Source: Cichorium intybus
Lineage: Eukaryota; Streptophyta; Magnoliopsida; Asterales; Asteraceae
Length of the DNA: 64,000 nt
Reading direction: 5' to 3'
NCBI GenBank assembly: GCA_023525715.1
Contig: CM042015.1
Span: 87,599,250-87,663,249 of the forward strand
The notes beneath the pieces were generated by a model that made no database searches, was not told where the DNA came from, and saw only the letters and a list, made by a program, of their open reading frames with translations. This document shows positions 47,178-63,282 of the stretch, piece by piece (the stretch's first letter is position 1; each line of letters opens with the position of its first letter). Made by a program: the position numbers and the translations under genes.

Positions 47178-49140
47178 AGGCTTAACGTGCTTTTTTTGCC
47201 TTTTGGTTTAATTGAAGTGGTGGACAATTGGCTGTGAGATATGCATTTGAAGAGATGGTCCTAGGATTGGAATTGGGAGTGGGGGACGGAATGGAATTAG
47301 GATATAAGAAAATGGGGTGGTGATTTCATCTCAACTTCTAAAAATGGACCAGACAAATGGTTTAAGTGTTACGATTTAAAAGAAAGAAAATGGGCCAATG
47401 GAATCTGTCTTTCTTTCTTGGAAGAAGTGACATTCTCGGTTTCAAACCAAAGATGCCTCTCTAATCTCGCATTCTTCACTCTTTTAAAGCTTAAAACTTT
47501 CGGTCAAATCCACAATCTCATAATATGCGTAACTCTTACACTCTCCATTTCATCGAATCCATTCACATCTCTAAGGGTCACCATTAAACTGTAACAGACG
47601 TGACGTAACAGACGTAACAAGTTTTCCAGGGCTATTTTTTGTTTTATGATGAGAATCGAATATACGAGTTCTTGTCCCATAGCTTTTGGTGTTAATGTAT
47701 ATGTCAGACACAGTACAACATGTTTTATCCTGTACTGTCATAAACGGATAAAAGAAAACACGTAACAATTGGTCTAGAAATGTGTCTAAATGGTTATCTT
47801 TAAGTTGAGCTAGGTGTTAGACATGCTCGGACCCAGGCACGGGGTCGGACCCTTGGAGCACTATAATGCAGTCGGCTGGGCACCCATTTATGCAAATCCA
47901 CCGACCTGCAACTGCACGTGTCTAGATACTCAAAATCTTTAATATATATGGTTTTTTATTTTGTATAATTTCTTAAAAGGGTTTTATGTCCTATATGAAA
48001 GAAAAGTATTCTAGAAAATTTTTCTTTAGAAACTCGCCATATGTAGCTTTTGTCGTGTATGTGGTATGTTTCTCGGCAGCCTATGGCGTTGTGGTCGTTT
48101 GTTGTTAGGCGAAATAGTTGTGACATGTTACCATGATTTTGCTACTAGTTTCTTGTTCATAATTAAAGTCATAAGACATACAAGATGTTATAACCTTATT
48201 GTATTCTATGCAAAAAAACGTAAATATCCTTTTAATTATGATTGAAAATAGTTTAAAAGAACCTATTTAGTGTCAACCGGTCCATTCCAATCCCCTCACA
48301 AATCCGGCTGGATTTAATCATGCATGTTTAATTATCTAATCAGTTACGAACAATGAAAAAAGTTTCATTAATTATCGGAATACACAAATTCAATCATCAA
48401 AACCAGATGCCCCAAGATGTCGGAGGTTGATTGTAATCATGCAATGATACAAGTTTCTTCTTATTACACGTCATTAAAAGAATATTAGTATTTTGTTTTT
48501 GAACAAATTCTAACGTATAAGAAATAAATAAATTCAAATCATTAATTATGTGATGCAATTTCGAACAACCAACAAACCCACGTCTACATGTGAACTAATA
48601 TTATATTATTATATAATCGACTTTTTGACAACCATATCCACGTGATCAACAAATTCATGTATTATTTTAAAGTTAAGATACTATATTTTCGCTTTGGGGA
48701 TGTGGACACCAAGCTACGACGTTGTTGGACCCTCCCATAATAGATGGATCGAATTTGTATGGGCAGTAGTGATGTTCTATGGTGTTTTCGTTTTAGCTTT
48801 TGCTTTTCTATTTTTTTTAATGTAATATTTATGAAAATGTGGATAATCACTTAATCAGCCATCGTTGTTACATAAGATTTACAAAAAAAAAAGTTACCAT
48901 GCGCGAAGACGGGTTCGAGGCAGGTTTAGTGATTACTGAAATTTATGTTTATATATGCTATGGTAGCAATTTTCACAGTTTAACAAAAAAAATTATCTGG
49001 TAATTAGCTAGAGAACTTACATATTGTTTAAGTTGGCTAAAAAAGTATAATTTAGTTGTTAAATATTACATATGTTACGAATTTTGATGAAAGTAATAAA
49101 TTTTGGTAAAATATATAAGTGATAGGCTTACATGGTAAGA
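47178..49140. other. Upstream region of the K+ channel, no gene seen
   Basis: About 2 kb between the channel promoter and the CACTA element. It holds no recognised ORF, element end or RNA gene. Confidence 0.5.
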
Positions 49141-49159
49141 CACCACTACAATGATAGGG

Positions 49160-49400
49160 GTTATTACCGGCGACAAATGTCGCCGCTAAAGATAATAAAT
49201 GTCGCCGCTAATACCTTTACCGGCGACATGTCGCCGCTACTGAGTCGCCGCAAATAGTTCGTCGCTAATGCCTAAAAATCGCCGCTAATGCGTCGCCGGT
49301 AATAGTAGTCGCTGCTAATGGTTGCCTCAGTTTCCGGTGATGACGTGTCACCGGAGATGGCGTCGCCGCTAAAGAGGACAAGTGTCGCCGCTAAAGGTTA
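49160..49400. repeat. CACTA left subterminal repeat array
   Basis: About ten short direct and inverted copies of GTCGCCGCTAA or GTCGCCGGTAA variants. By analogy with En/Spm these bind the TnpA-type protein. Confidence 0.75.
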
Positions 49401-49419
49401 TTTTATATTATATTTTTAA

Positions 49420-49421
<2 letters not shown>

Positions 49422-49451
<30 letters not shown>
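49422..49451. repeat. (ATT)n microsatellite inside the CACTA element
   Basis: About ten ATT units between the left subterminal array and the end of the second gene. Confidence 0.9.
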
Positions 49452-49453
<2 letters not shown>

Positions 49454-49601
49454 TTTTTAGAATTATGAATACTTTTAATATAAAACCAAAATTGTAATAA
49501 ATGAAGCAACATACGAGATAAACAATTCCAAACAAATACTAATATCTAAAACATAATCTTCTTTACACAAATTAACATAGTCAAACAACAAAAATAAGAA
49601 A

Positions 49602-51167
49602 CTACTCTAAGTCGTCGTCTTGATCATCTTGATCGCCTTCATCACATTGGGTATCCCCGGCACCCTTGCTCGTTCCACCACCGTGCCCTGGCGTGTACGT
49701 ACGTAAAAATTCTGCCAACGCATCTCTGTGTCTTGGATCCTCAAGCATCTGTGCAAGCGTATCATTCAAAAAAATAAAAATGTATATTATTAGTTAAAAA
49801 CAAATTAATTATTTAACAATGAAGTAGTTAACAATTAATATTTACCTTTGTAGGTGCTTCTTGGGAAGGTTGGCCTACATCAAAATGAGGCGGTATTGTC
49901 GGAGTCACGGGAGGTTTACGGCCAATCCCTTTGTAATGTCCACGGCGAGAACCCAACACCTTTTCAAATACCCCAACTTCCTTCGCGGGTTCCGGGGAGG
50001 GATCGTTTAATAACTCAAACTCACGTTCCAACTCAATCTGCATTTTACATAAATAAATAAAAAGTTAGCATTTTACATATATTAAATATAATAATGATGT
50101 TGAACTAATTTTTTTGTATAAACACTTACATATTGTTGATAAGCCAGGTCACTGTCCCATGTCCCATCTTTGCGGGTGTGAGCCTTCTTGAATTGTTCGA
50201 TTTTCTTTTTACCCTGTTTAACAATAAAAAATTAGATTTGAAACAAAGCATTATCGATTTGAAACAAGCGGTAATATATATACAAAGCATTACCGATTTG
50301 AAATGGTATATGTGCTTGTCCCCACACGGTTGGTGTATTGTTGTTTTTGACGGGTTCCTTTGTTAGCATCAGATCGCCGTCGATATTCTGGTGTGCAAAA
50401 AAAGTCTATAGTTTTGTTCCAATTTTGAAGAAGCATACCCTCGGGGGGGGGGGGGGGGGGTGAGCTCTAGCCCTGTCTATATCATTATATCCTCCTGCCT
50501 CATCAAACTCAACTTTTGCATCACTTTTCCGGTCCCTATACCGCTTCATCAGCACCGCATCAATACCACCCTTCAAATGCATACGCTCGCAATCATCCTC
50601 AATTTCATCAAAATCGAAGTTCCTCTACAAATTGAAAATAACTTAGTCAAGTAAAAATAAATAAATAAATAAATAAATAACATACAAAAATAAAGTTATA
50701 TAAATAATTTACCTTGAGATGATGTACTAATGCATCCTTCTCGGCTTTGGTAACAGTGTTCCAATCTTTTCGATCAAAGGACATGTTATTCCACATGTAT
50801 ATCCCCACCTCACGAACAAAGAGGTCATACGGTCTACCAACCGGGGTATACGTAGTCGCTCTATCAAACTCCAATGTAAATTTTGGCCCTGTCTTATCGC
50901 GATGTCGTTGCAGTTCAAGGTTTTTAGCTTTACCTCTCGTTTTTCTTCTCGCCGCTACACCTGCAATATAAATTTAAAAATATTAGTCACGATTGTTATA
51001 ATAAATGAATAAATACAATAAATTAAAAAATTATAATAACACTTACCGTCCATCTCATGTAGACCCGCGCCTCTCCAAGGCAGAAGTGGTGGATCCCCGG
51101 CCCCATCTCCACCATGGCCCATCACATCGGCCATGATATAAAGTAGCATCATCCAAAACGATGTCAT
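49602..51167 (-). pseudogene. Ptta/En-Spm plant transposase-like gene, probably damaged
   Basis: Exon-like blocks on the minus strand, separated by short AT-rich introns, follow the TNP2 gene. 51047-51167 gives a Met start and ends at a GTAAGT donor. 50713-50961 gives LVHHLK-ending sequence with PYDLFVREVGIYMWNNMSF. 50470-50624 gives NFDFDEIEDDCERMHLKGG. 50285-50395 gives RRRSDANKGTRQKQQYTNR. 50135-50217 gives a KDGTWDSDLAY block. 49850-50040 gives FEKVLGSRRGHYKGIGRK. 49602-49752 gives an acidic C-terminus with stop at 49602. This order (coiled DNA-binding protein with a VLG-G-x-GRK end) is that of the Ptta/En/Spm family, the TnpA-like partner of TNP2. My splice joins need a one-base shift in the T6 run at 50940-50945, and a G18 run at 50443-50460 sits at the third block. 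So it is either mutated or a region of sequencing error. Exon limits are approximate. Confidence 0.6.
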
Positions 51168-51197
51168 CTCCTAACACATAAATAAATTACAATTGTT

Positions 51198-54100
51198 TTA
51201 ATGATCTTCTTCACCCTCGGATACTTCAGTGTCATAAACAGACTCTGTATCATAATCAGTATCAGCATTATCAAACTCGCAATCAATCACTCTATTGACG
51301 GTAACCGTTGGCGGATCAACTTCAGTATCAGAGTCGTCACCGGTATCATAATTAGGAATGTTTTGAAAGTATTGACTCAAATCGATTACAATACCACAAT
51401 TAGATGAAGAGGGGTTATGAACGACGTCGACATTTTCGGCTAAGACGATGTCATCATTTGGGACGCCGTTGTGAACATCCCAAATTTTTCGATGGTTGAC
51501 CTCCTCGACGACCCACCAAGTATGATTGTTTTGGTTTCTTCGAGAAGGTTCTCGGATAAAAAATACTTGTTTGGCTTGGGATGCAAATATGAGTTGTTCA
51601 TTTTTGTATATTTCACGTTCTGTGTTGATACTGGTGATATTATTTTCTGTTCGAGTATCAAACCACTTGCAGCGAAATAGTACAGCTGAAAACTCATACG
51701 TATATTGCACCTCAATAATTTCTTCTAATTGGCCATAATATTTTTCACCGTTCTCGCCGACCGCTAGCACCCCAGAGTTTTGCGTTCTTCGTTGTGCGTC
51801 ACGATCAAGTACCATAAACCTAACACCGTTGACTATGCAAGCAGTGTAAGTAGAGGCATTTATTCCCACACCTATTGAAAGAGCTGACAACTCTTCGTGG
51901 AATTCCGGGGAATTTTCTGTTTTCATCGAGTAGACCTTCTGAAGAAACCAATTAGGAAAATTGGTTTTAATATCATTTCCAGGATGTTCGGATTCGAATT
52001 CTCTACATTGATGAGAAAAATATATAATAAGATATGATGGAAATATATAGTTAACATATAATAAAAAATTAAAGATAGAAACGCTTACTTCATATACTCT
52101 CTGACTGCTGCATAGTTGTCTAGTACAAACCATTCAATGTTTTGTTTTTCGATTGGATCAAGATGTTTGTTTCGCCTTGCGCTAGTCGGGCGACATTTAG
52201 ACTCAAACCCCCAGAACTTTGTTTTTTCAACAACAGCATCTTCGTTTCTGTCGGGGCGATTAAATCGAGTCTGGACATCTCGAAGGTACATTGAACAAAA
52301 TGTTAGAGCTTCTTCAGCGACATAACCTTCAGCCATGCAACCTTGTGGCCTTGCCTTATTTCTGACATAGTTCTTTAATTTTTTCATATACCTTTCAAAC
52401 GGATACATCCATCTCATATATACTGGACCTCCGCAAAGAGCTTCATCAGGTAAATGCAAAACTAAATGAATCATAATGTCAAAAAAGGCTGGAGGGTAAA
52501 TCAACTCTAACTTGCACAAGATTGTAATAACGTCGTTCTTGGCTTTCTTCATATCCTTCACCAACAGTGTTCTTGAGCAAAGCTGCTTAAAAAACATGCA
52601 AAGGTCCACTATCGGTGTATATGTATCTTTGTTCAAAAACCCCCGTACTCCAATAGGAATCAAACGTTGCATAATGATATGATAATCATGAGACTTCAAT
52701 GCCGTAATGTTTTTATTGTTATCTGACACTTTACTACTGATATTGGATCCAAACCCATCTGGCAGTTTAATGTCTTTAACAAATTGACAAAAAAGCTCTC
52801 GATCTTTACTTGTGAATGAGTATTTTGCTTGTGGTCGGAAGAACTTCTTACCCCTCTTACGCAACCATTGCGGCCTCCGGATATTTAGCTTTTCCAAGTC
52901 CGACCGCGCATTAGAGGTGTCTTTAGTCTTGTCATTCATTAGAAGCATACTCAACAGACTGCAGCACACATTTTTTTCAACATGCATTACATCTAGGTTG
53001 TGCTTCAGCTGCAAAGAAGACCAATACTCGAGTTCAAAAAATATACTTCGTTTGGACCAATTCAACTCGAAGTCTTGCCTATCGGGTTCTTTTAATCCAA
53101 ACTCAGGATGCTTGCCTGGTTTACGAAACAATAGACGATCTAGTTGAGCTTTTATATCTGCATTACTAAATTGTCTCGGAGGGGGCCTCATCTCTTGTTT
53201 CCCGTTAAAGTTCAGATTCTTTCTTAAAGGATGGTCGGCAGCTAAGAATCGACGATGACCAAGATATACGATTTTATTTGTTACACTAACGGAAGGAGTG
53301 TCTTCATTGCAAGTCGGACATGCTTTGTAGCCTTGTCCGCTCCAACCTGATAAACTACTACGAGCTGGATAGTCGTTTATCGTCCATAACAATGCCGCCT
53401 TCATAGTGAAGAACGTGTTGGTCGCTGCATCTTTAGTACGAACCCCCGTTTGCCACAACTTCTTGAGCTCTTCCACCAACGGCCTAAGAAAAACATCCAT
53501 GTCCTTCCCAGGTGATTTAGGGCCAGGAATCAACAAGGATAACATGAATGATGTCTCTTTCATGCATAGCCATGGAGGCAAATTGTATGTCGTGAGTATA
53601 ACCGGCCACGTGCTATGAACTGAGCTCATGTTGCCATACGGATTAAAACCATCAGCTGCAAGCCCTAGGCGAACATTCCGGGGTTCCCTCGAGAAGTTAG
53701 TGTAGTTTTGATCAAATTCTTTCCACGAAGACCCATCAACAGGATGACGCATCGTGCCTTCTTCTGGTCGTCCGATACTGTGCCAGATCATATCTTTAGC
53801 TATGTGCCTTGAACAGTACAAACGTTGGAGTCTGGGGGTCACAGGAAAGTAACGTAACACCTTGTGAGCTATCTTCTTACCGTTTGTCTTTTCATTGATC
53901 CACCGGCTCTCGTTACAGACAGGACAATTCTGTAAGGAGCTATATTCTTTCCAAAAGAGAGCACAGTCATTTCTGCACACATGTATCGACTCGTACCCCA
54001 AACCTATCTTTTTTAGTGTCTTTTTTGCTACATAATGTGATGAGGGGATCTTGTTGCCTTCCGGATATGAAGATTGCAACAACTCAAGGAGTTCATCAAA

Positions 54101-54625
54101 TGAACTATTAGTCCATTTGTGATTCACCTTGATATGCATAAGCTTTGCTAAGAAGTCTAGGGAAGAAAACTTAGCACACCCAGGATATAATTCTGATTGG
54201 ACTTCCTTTAATAGGTCTTCAAAATCACAAACACCAATACTCTCTGTATCCAAGTTCCCTTCGTCGATGTTGCTATCCTCTTCCATCACCTCCTCCATAA
54301 CGTCTTCAATAACATCAATCATATCGTTCCTTGGTGCCACATCATCCACAACTGTATCGTTCCTTGGTGCCACATCATCCACATCTGAAGTTTCACCGTG
54401 ATAGCACCACGTCTTGTATAACCGAGAGAACCCAAATACCCGCATATGATGTTTCATTAGATGCATAGGCAATAAGATAGTGTTATGACATCTTTGACAC
54501 GCACATCTGACATAACCTCTGCTATCGGCATGTTCTTGGCAAATCTTGGCAAATGATTCGAGGCCTTGCTCGAACTCAGGTGACTTACGTTTTGGATTAG
54601 TAGTCCAACTTTTATCGATAGGCAT
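51198..54625 (-). CDS. TNP2-like CACTA transposase, two exons
   Basis: Exons 52089-54625 and 51198-52002 join in frame, with a GTAAGC donor and a TAG acceptor, to 1113 residues. Exon 1 begins MPIDKSWTTNPK, the transposase-associated N-terminal domain, with Cys/His residues VRCACQRCHN near 38-47. The TNP2 core (Transposase_21) follows in the middle, with a zinc-binding-like CPVCNESRWI stretch near 240 and LRPLVEELKKLW and WSGQGYKACPTC further on. DVMHVEKNVCCSLLSMLL and the DUF4218-like LVLHLPDEALCGGPVYMRWM end exon 1. Exon 2 carries a DUF4216-like domain (FRCKWFDT) and an acidic tail. The product would cut and join CACTA elements by acting on their ends. No stop or frameshift was seen. The start codon lies just after an AT-rich leader. 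Confidence 0.88.
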
Positions 54626-54796
54626 TATGCAACTGGAACATATATTAGGGTTTAAATCGGATAAAGTATTTGTATAGGAAACAATATGTTATACAATTAG
54701 ATCGCTGAAAGGATAATTCAAAAACTATCCTCAGAAGGGGAATAGATTATCGGACAACGATGATAGAGTATTTGCAAAGGTAGGCTTCTACACCCA

Positions 54797-55003
54797 CTTT
54801 TTGAGTACTTTATCTCATATATGAATGTGTATTACATGACTGTTTGTTTAAGAAAAATTCGGCAACATTTCCCTTAGCTCCCAGGTATATTTGTAAGTAT
54901 ATACCCGAGGAGCAAAGAGAAAATGACAACCAAATTTTTCTTAAACGAACAATCATGTAATACACATTCATATCCTAGATGAGATAAAGCATTCAAAAAG
55001 CAG
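54797..55003. repeat. Large imperfect hairpin inside the CACTA element
   Basis: Two inverted arms of about 95-100 nt (54797-54890 and 54898-55003) surround a 7-nt loop. The best-paired part is ATGAATGTGTATTACATGA and GTTTAAGAAAAATT in the left arm, matched with one or two changes in the right. It lies about 170 bp upstream of the TNP2 start codon, so it could be in the leader or promoter. It may be folded as RNA. No ORF. Confidence 0.85.
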
Positions 55004-55149
55004 TCCCAAAATGGGGACAACTCGAAATTAATTACTAAATCAATTTTGAGCGGGTATTTCTAAGCTTTTAATGATTGAAACGAAGAAACGTAAACATATA
55101 GTTTATGTTTCAGAGTACCTAAACACTACAACATTTGCGATTTAAATAA

Positions 55150-55990
55150 GTTCATGTTTTTAGTTTAGGGGTTAGGGTTTAGAGTTTAAGTTTTATGGTT
55201 TAAATAAGTTTGTGTTTAGGGTTTAGGGTTTAGGGTTTAGGGTTTAGGGTTTAGGGTTTAGGGGTTAGGGTTTAAAGTTTAAGTTTTATGGTTTAAATAA
55301 GTTTATGTTTAGGGTTTAGGGTTTAGGGGTTAGGGGTTAGAGTTTAAGTTTTATGGTTTAAATAAGTTTGTGTTTATGGTTTAGGGTTTAGGGGTTAGCG
55401 TTTAGCGTTTAGGGTTTAGGGTTTAGGGTTTAAGTTTTATGGTTTAAATAAGTTTTTGTTTAGGGTTTATGGTTTAGGGTTTAGGGTTTAGGGGTTAAGG
55501 GTTAGGGTTTAGGGTTTAGGGTTTAGGGTTTAGGGGTTAGGGTTTAGAGTTTAAGAAATAAGTTTATGTTTAGGGTTTAGGGTTAAAGGTTTAGGGTTTA
55601 GGGGTTAAGGGTTAGGGTTTAGGGTTTAGGGTTTAGGGTTTAGGGTTTAAGGGTTAGGGTTTAGAGTTTAAGAAATAAGTTTATGTTTAGGGTTTAGGGT
55701 TTAGGGTTTAGGGTTTAGGGGTTAGAGTTTAAGTTTTATGGTTTAAATAAGTTTATGTTTAGGGTTTAGGGTTTAGGGTTTAGGGTTTAGGGTTTAGGGT
55801 TTAGGGGTTAGGGTTTAGAGTTTAAGTTTTATGGTTTAAATAAGTTTGTGTTTAGGGTTTAGGGTTTAGGGGTTAGGGTTTGAGGTTTAGGGTTTAGGGT
55901 TTAGATTTTATGTTTTATGGTTTAAGGGTTTAGAGTTTAGGGTTTAGGGTTTAGGGTTTAGTGTTTAGGGTTTAAGGTTTAGGATTAAAT
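55150..55990 (+). repeat. Interstitial telomere-type repeat array
   Basis: About 840 bp made of TTTAGGG, the plant telomere unit, with variants TTAGGGG, TTTAGAG and TTTATGG. A phrase GGTTTAAATAAGTTTNTG recurs at intervals of 58 to 118 bp, giving an irregular higher-order unit. It lies wholly inside the CACTA element, so this is not a chromosome end. Confidence 0.92.
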
Positions 55991-57174
55991 ATTAAATAAT
56001 TTTATTAAAACGTTACATTAATGTATAACTTTATTTTTTATAAGTTGCGATTTAGACGTTATATTTAAAATGATTTAAAAAATCTATATAATTAAGTATT
56101 TAATAATTAATTTTAAGATTTAAACATTATATTTTTTATAATTTACAATTTAAACATTATATTTTTTAAAATTAGAATTTAAACGTTATATTTAAAACGA
56201 TCTAAACGTTACATTTATAACAAATCAAATAATTAATAATTAAGTATTTAACAATTAAATTTTTAACATAAGCATTAAGTTCTTAATAATTAAGTTCTTA
56301 AAAATTAAGCACTTATCAAAAACATTTCCAAACATATTATATTTTCCAAACCATTTTTCAAATTAAGCACTTAATAATTAAACACTTAAAAATTAAGTAC
56401 TTAACACATTAAGAACTTAACACCATCACATTATACATTTTTCAAATCATTTTCCAAACATATTAGAATTTCCAAATCATTTTCCAAACATATTATATAT
56501 TCCAAATCATTTTCCATGTTAAGCACTTAATAATTAATCACTTAAAAATTAAGTTCTTAACATATTAAGAACTTAACACCATCACTTCCAATACATAACA
56601 AAACCATTAAACATTTTTTCATAAACCAATAAGAGCTTATAATAAGTCTTTTTTCAAGAACTTAACACATTAAGAACTTAACATATTAAGACTTTAACAA
56701 AATTGCAAAACAAATAAACACATACTTAGGGTGGTAGCTAGAGGCTGTTTTTGGTGAAGATGGCCGGAAGTTTCGTCGGTTTTCCGGCAGCAGCCGCCGG
56801 TGGTGGTGGTGGTCCTAACACGAACAAAAATTTAGTAAAACTCGCTTTAAAACACGTTATAACTTGATAACCGAAAATATTACCTTGATAGATGATAGTT
56901 TTCGCCGGAAAAGAGAGGGAATCGCCGGAAAAAACAATAAAATCGCCGGAAAAACGGGTGACGCCGGAAAAGCTCGAGGTCGCCAGAAAAGCTCGAGATC
57001 GCCGGTAGAAATGAGTAGGAAGTGAAAGGGTGCATCGGAGGATGTTTTGAGGTGGCTTTGGTCGGAACACGGTGCTCAGTCGCCGGAGAGGTCGAGAGAA
57101 AACGGCAATGGAGTTGTGAAAGCGTAACAGCCGAATGAGAGGAGTCGACTGGTTTTGTTGTCTGTTCGCAAGGA
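55991..57174 (-). other. Non-coding right part of the CACTA element
   Basis: 55991-56720 is very AT-rich with repeated AATTAAGCACTTAATAATTA-like and TTTCCAAACATATTA-like phrases. 56740-57070 is GC-richer with repeated GCCGGAAAA-type motifs; on the minus strand it lies far upstream of TNP2 and might be a leader exon or promoter. The open frames there have no recognisable domain. Confidence 0.5.
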
Positions 57175-57490
57175 AATAGCGGCGACATGTAGGTCGTTAG
57201 CGGCGACACTTAAAAAAGCCGCTTTGATCCTGGTCCGTTAGATCATAAGGCGATGGACGGTGCAGATGGCGATCCGCGTGATAGGTCAATAGCGGCGACG
57301 GTAGGACTGTAGCGGCGACGCGTTTTGGAGGGAAATATTCCCGCTTATTTTTCCACCGTTGGATCAGTAATTCGTGTGTGGCTGAGATTGTGAAGCATAC
57401 GGATCGCCGACCCTAGACGCTTGTTCTCAAGGTCGCCGGTAATACCGGCTGTCGCCGCTAATGGCGTCGCCGGTATTGGCCAGGTTTCTT
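57175..57490. repeat. CACTA right subterminal repeat array
   Basis: Copies of TAGCGGCGAC and its complement, mirroring the left array in inverse orientation. Confidence 0.75.
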
Positions 57491-57499
57491 GTAGTGCAC

Positions 57500-57822
57500 G
57501 TTAAGTTCTCTACCATAGAAGACCCCAATTCTAATCCTAAGGCTGAAAGATGTTGATGTCATCCATATTTCCAATATTGGCCGCCACGTAGGATGTATCT
57601 ATTCTTCCCATTTTATGCCTCTATTAGGGGTGGTTGAATTTCCCTCTTCCTGGTAATAAATTAAGCGACATTGTTCGCCCACGATGTCCCTTGGGCGAAT
57701 GGGGCGGCGTTTTCGCCAGACGGTCTTTGCCACCCTGAAAAGTAAAGAGTGGGTAGTCCCCTATCTTTTATTCGGTATGCCGCTCCGCGAGCACCGATCC
57801 ATTCCGGATCGACCGAATTGGG
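57500..57822. other. Short intergenic stretch, nothing recognised
   Basis: Lies between the CACTA right end and the LINE 3' end. GC-richer than average with no gene. Confidence 0.4.
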
Positions 57823-59022
57823 TTTTTTTGGAAACGGAAAAAGTTTTATTAAAATGAAAAACTGAATAGCAAGATGCTATACAACCAAGGAACTACAAAC
57901 ATAAATTACATTCACTACAATTATAATCCCAAAAAAGGATGTATACACCATAAGCTATTATTAATTCTGAGTTTGCACCATTTAAGGATCCAGCTCAAAA
58001 TTTCTTTTGTGTGGAGACATGTTACTAAGCAATGGTCCACAGTTTCTGGTTCGCTTGAACAAAACGCGCAGTTGATATCAGTGATGTGGATACCACGTTT
58101 CACAAGGGCAGTCTTTGTCGATATTCTTTTCGTCATCGCTCGCCACACGAATACCTGAACTTTCAAGGGGACATACTTGCACCAGGGTATCGGAATCCCT
58201 GAGGGGGTTGTGATTTTCGAGACAATCAATTTTCTCACGGCATTAACTCTGAAAAGATTATCTCCGGTTAAAGTACAGGACCATTTATCTCGAGCATCAT
58301 TTTTATTGATAATGATCGTTGACATCAGGCTACTTAAAGCATGGAGTTCTTGAGTCTCTATGAAGTTACTTGGCTTCTTCTTCCACCTCCAATTGAATCC
58401 ATCAGCCGTGAGTCTTTCCCCTAACAGGCACGATTTTTTCCCGTCAAGGTTATAAATGTTCGGAAATAGTTCTCGAAGCCTTCCTTTCCCGCTCCAATTT
58501 TCCATCCAGAAGGTTGTATTTAAGCTGTTTCCAATCATGTACTCAAGAATAAATGTTAGATCCACAGTCCTGTTTTTAATCCATTAGGACAATAATCCTA
58601 TTCTCGTTTATCATCTTGTAAATTCCTTGAATCACCCTGCTCTATATTTCGTCCTTATTATTTTTGAGACGCCATATCCATTTCAGCAATAATGCAATAT
58701 TTATCGGTCGAAGAGACATAACCCCAAGACCCCTTCTTCCTTCCGTGCCATGACTTTTTCCCATGCTATCCAATGGATTTTTGAGTTCTCGTTTATTCCC
58801 AAAAATAAATTCTTCCTTAACTTTTCAAGTTTTGTGATGACACATTCCAGCGCTTTAAAGAGCGAGAAATAGTACAAAGGTAAACTGCCTAGGACTGATT
58901 TTACTAACGTGAGTCGTCCCCCACTCGATAGATTACGTGCCTTCCATCCCGATAACTTCTTCTGGAATCTCTTAATGATGGGGTCCCAACTTGTTTTCCG
59001 AGACATGTTTGCTCCTATCTGA
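57823..59022 (-). pseudogene. 5'-truncated LINE ORF2 with zf-RVT domain
   Basis: On the minus strand the fragment begins inside the end of reverse transcriptase ([15 protein letters not shown], then LSGWKARNLSSGGRLTLVKS). A frame break near 58600-58700 follows. The zf-RVT region is open from 58565 to 57921, with FVWRAMTKRISTKTALVKRG and CAFCSSEPETVDHCLVTC. The 3' end has TTAATAAAACTTTTTCCG followed by a short run of A (57823-57830). The 5' side stops at the TA tract beginning at 59023. It is a dead, truncated copy of a non-LTR retrotransposon. No TSD can be read because the 5' flank is TA repeat. Confidence 0.85.
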
Positions 59023-63190
<4,168 letters not shown>

Positions 63191-63191
63191 A

Positions 63192-63192
<1 letters not shown>

Positions 63193-63282
<90 letters not shown>
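63193..63282. repeat. (CT)n-(TA)n tract
   Basis: About eight CT units followed by about 37 TA units. Confidence 0.95.

Larger units (their letters stand above)
49144..57496 (-). mobile_element. CACTA (En/Spm) transposon, 8353 bp
   Basis: The ends are CACTACAATGATAGGGG and, in inverse, CACTACAAGAAACCTGG. The flanking 3 bases are CAC at 49141-49143 and 57497-57499, the 3-bp duplication made by CACTA transposases. Subterminal regions (49160-49400 and 57175-57490) contain about ten and seven copies of a GTCGCCGCTAA-like motif, the expected transposase-binding arrays. Both genes read on the minus strand: a TNP2-like gene (51198-54625), then a Ptta/En-Spm type gene (49602-51167). The space between gene start and right end holds a hairpin and a telomere-type repeat array. 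Intact ends, TSD and an open TNP2 frame make it a young or recently active copy (inference). Confidence 0.95.

Noticed and set aside
55150..55990. TTTAGGG repeats read as a chromosome end
   Set aside because: The array is inside the CACTA borders, is strongly degenerate, and unique DNA with genes lies on both sides.
56738..57209. Two overlapping minus-strand frames of about 110 residues
   Set aside because: They come from repeated GCCGGAAAA motifs in the right part of the CACTA element and match no transposase domain.
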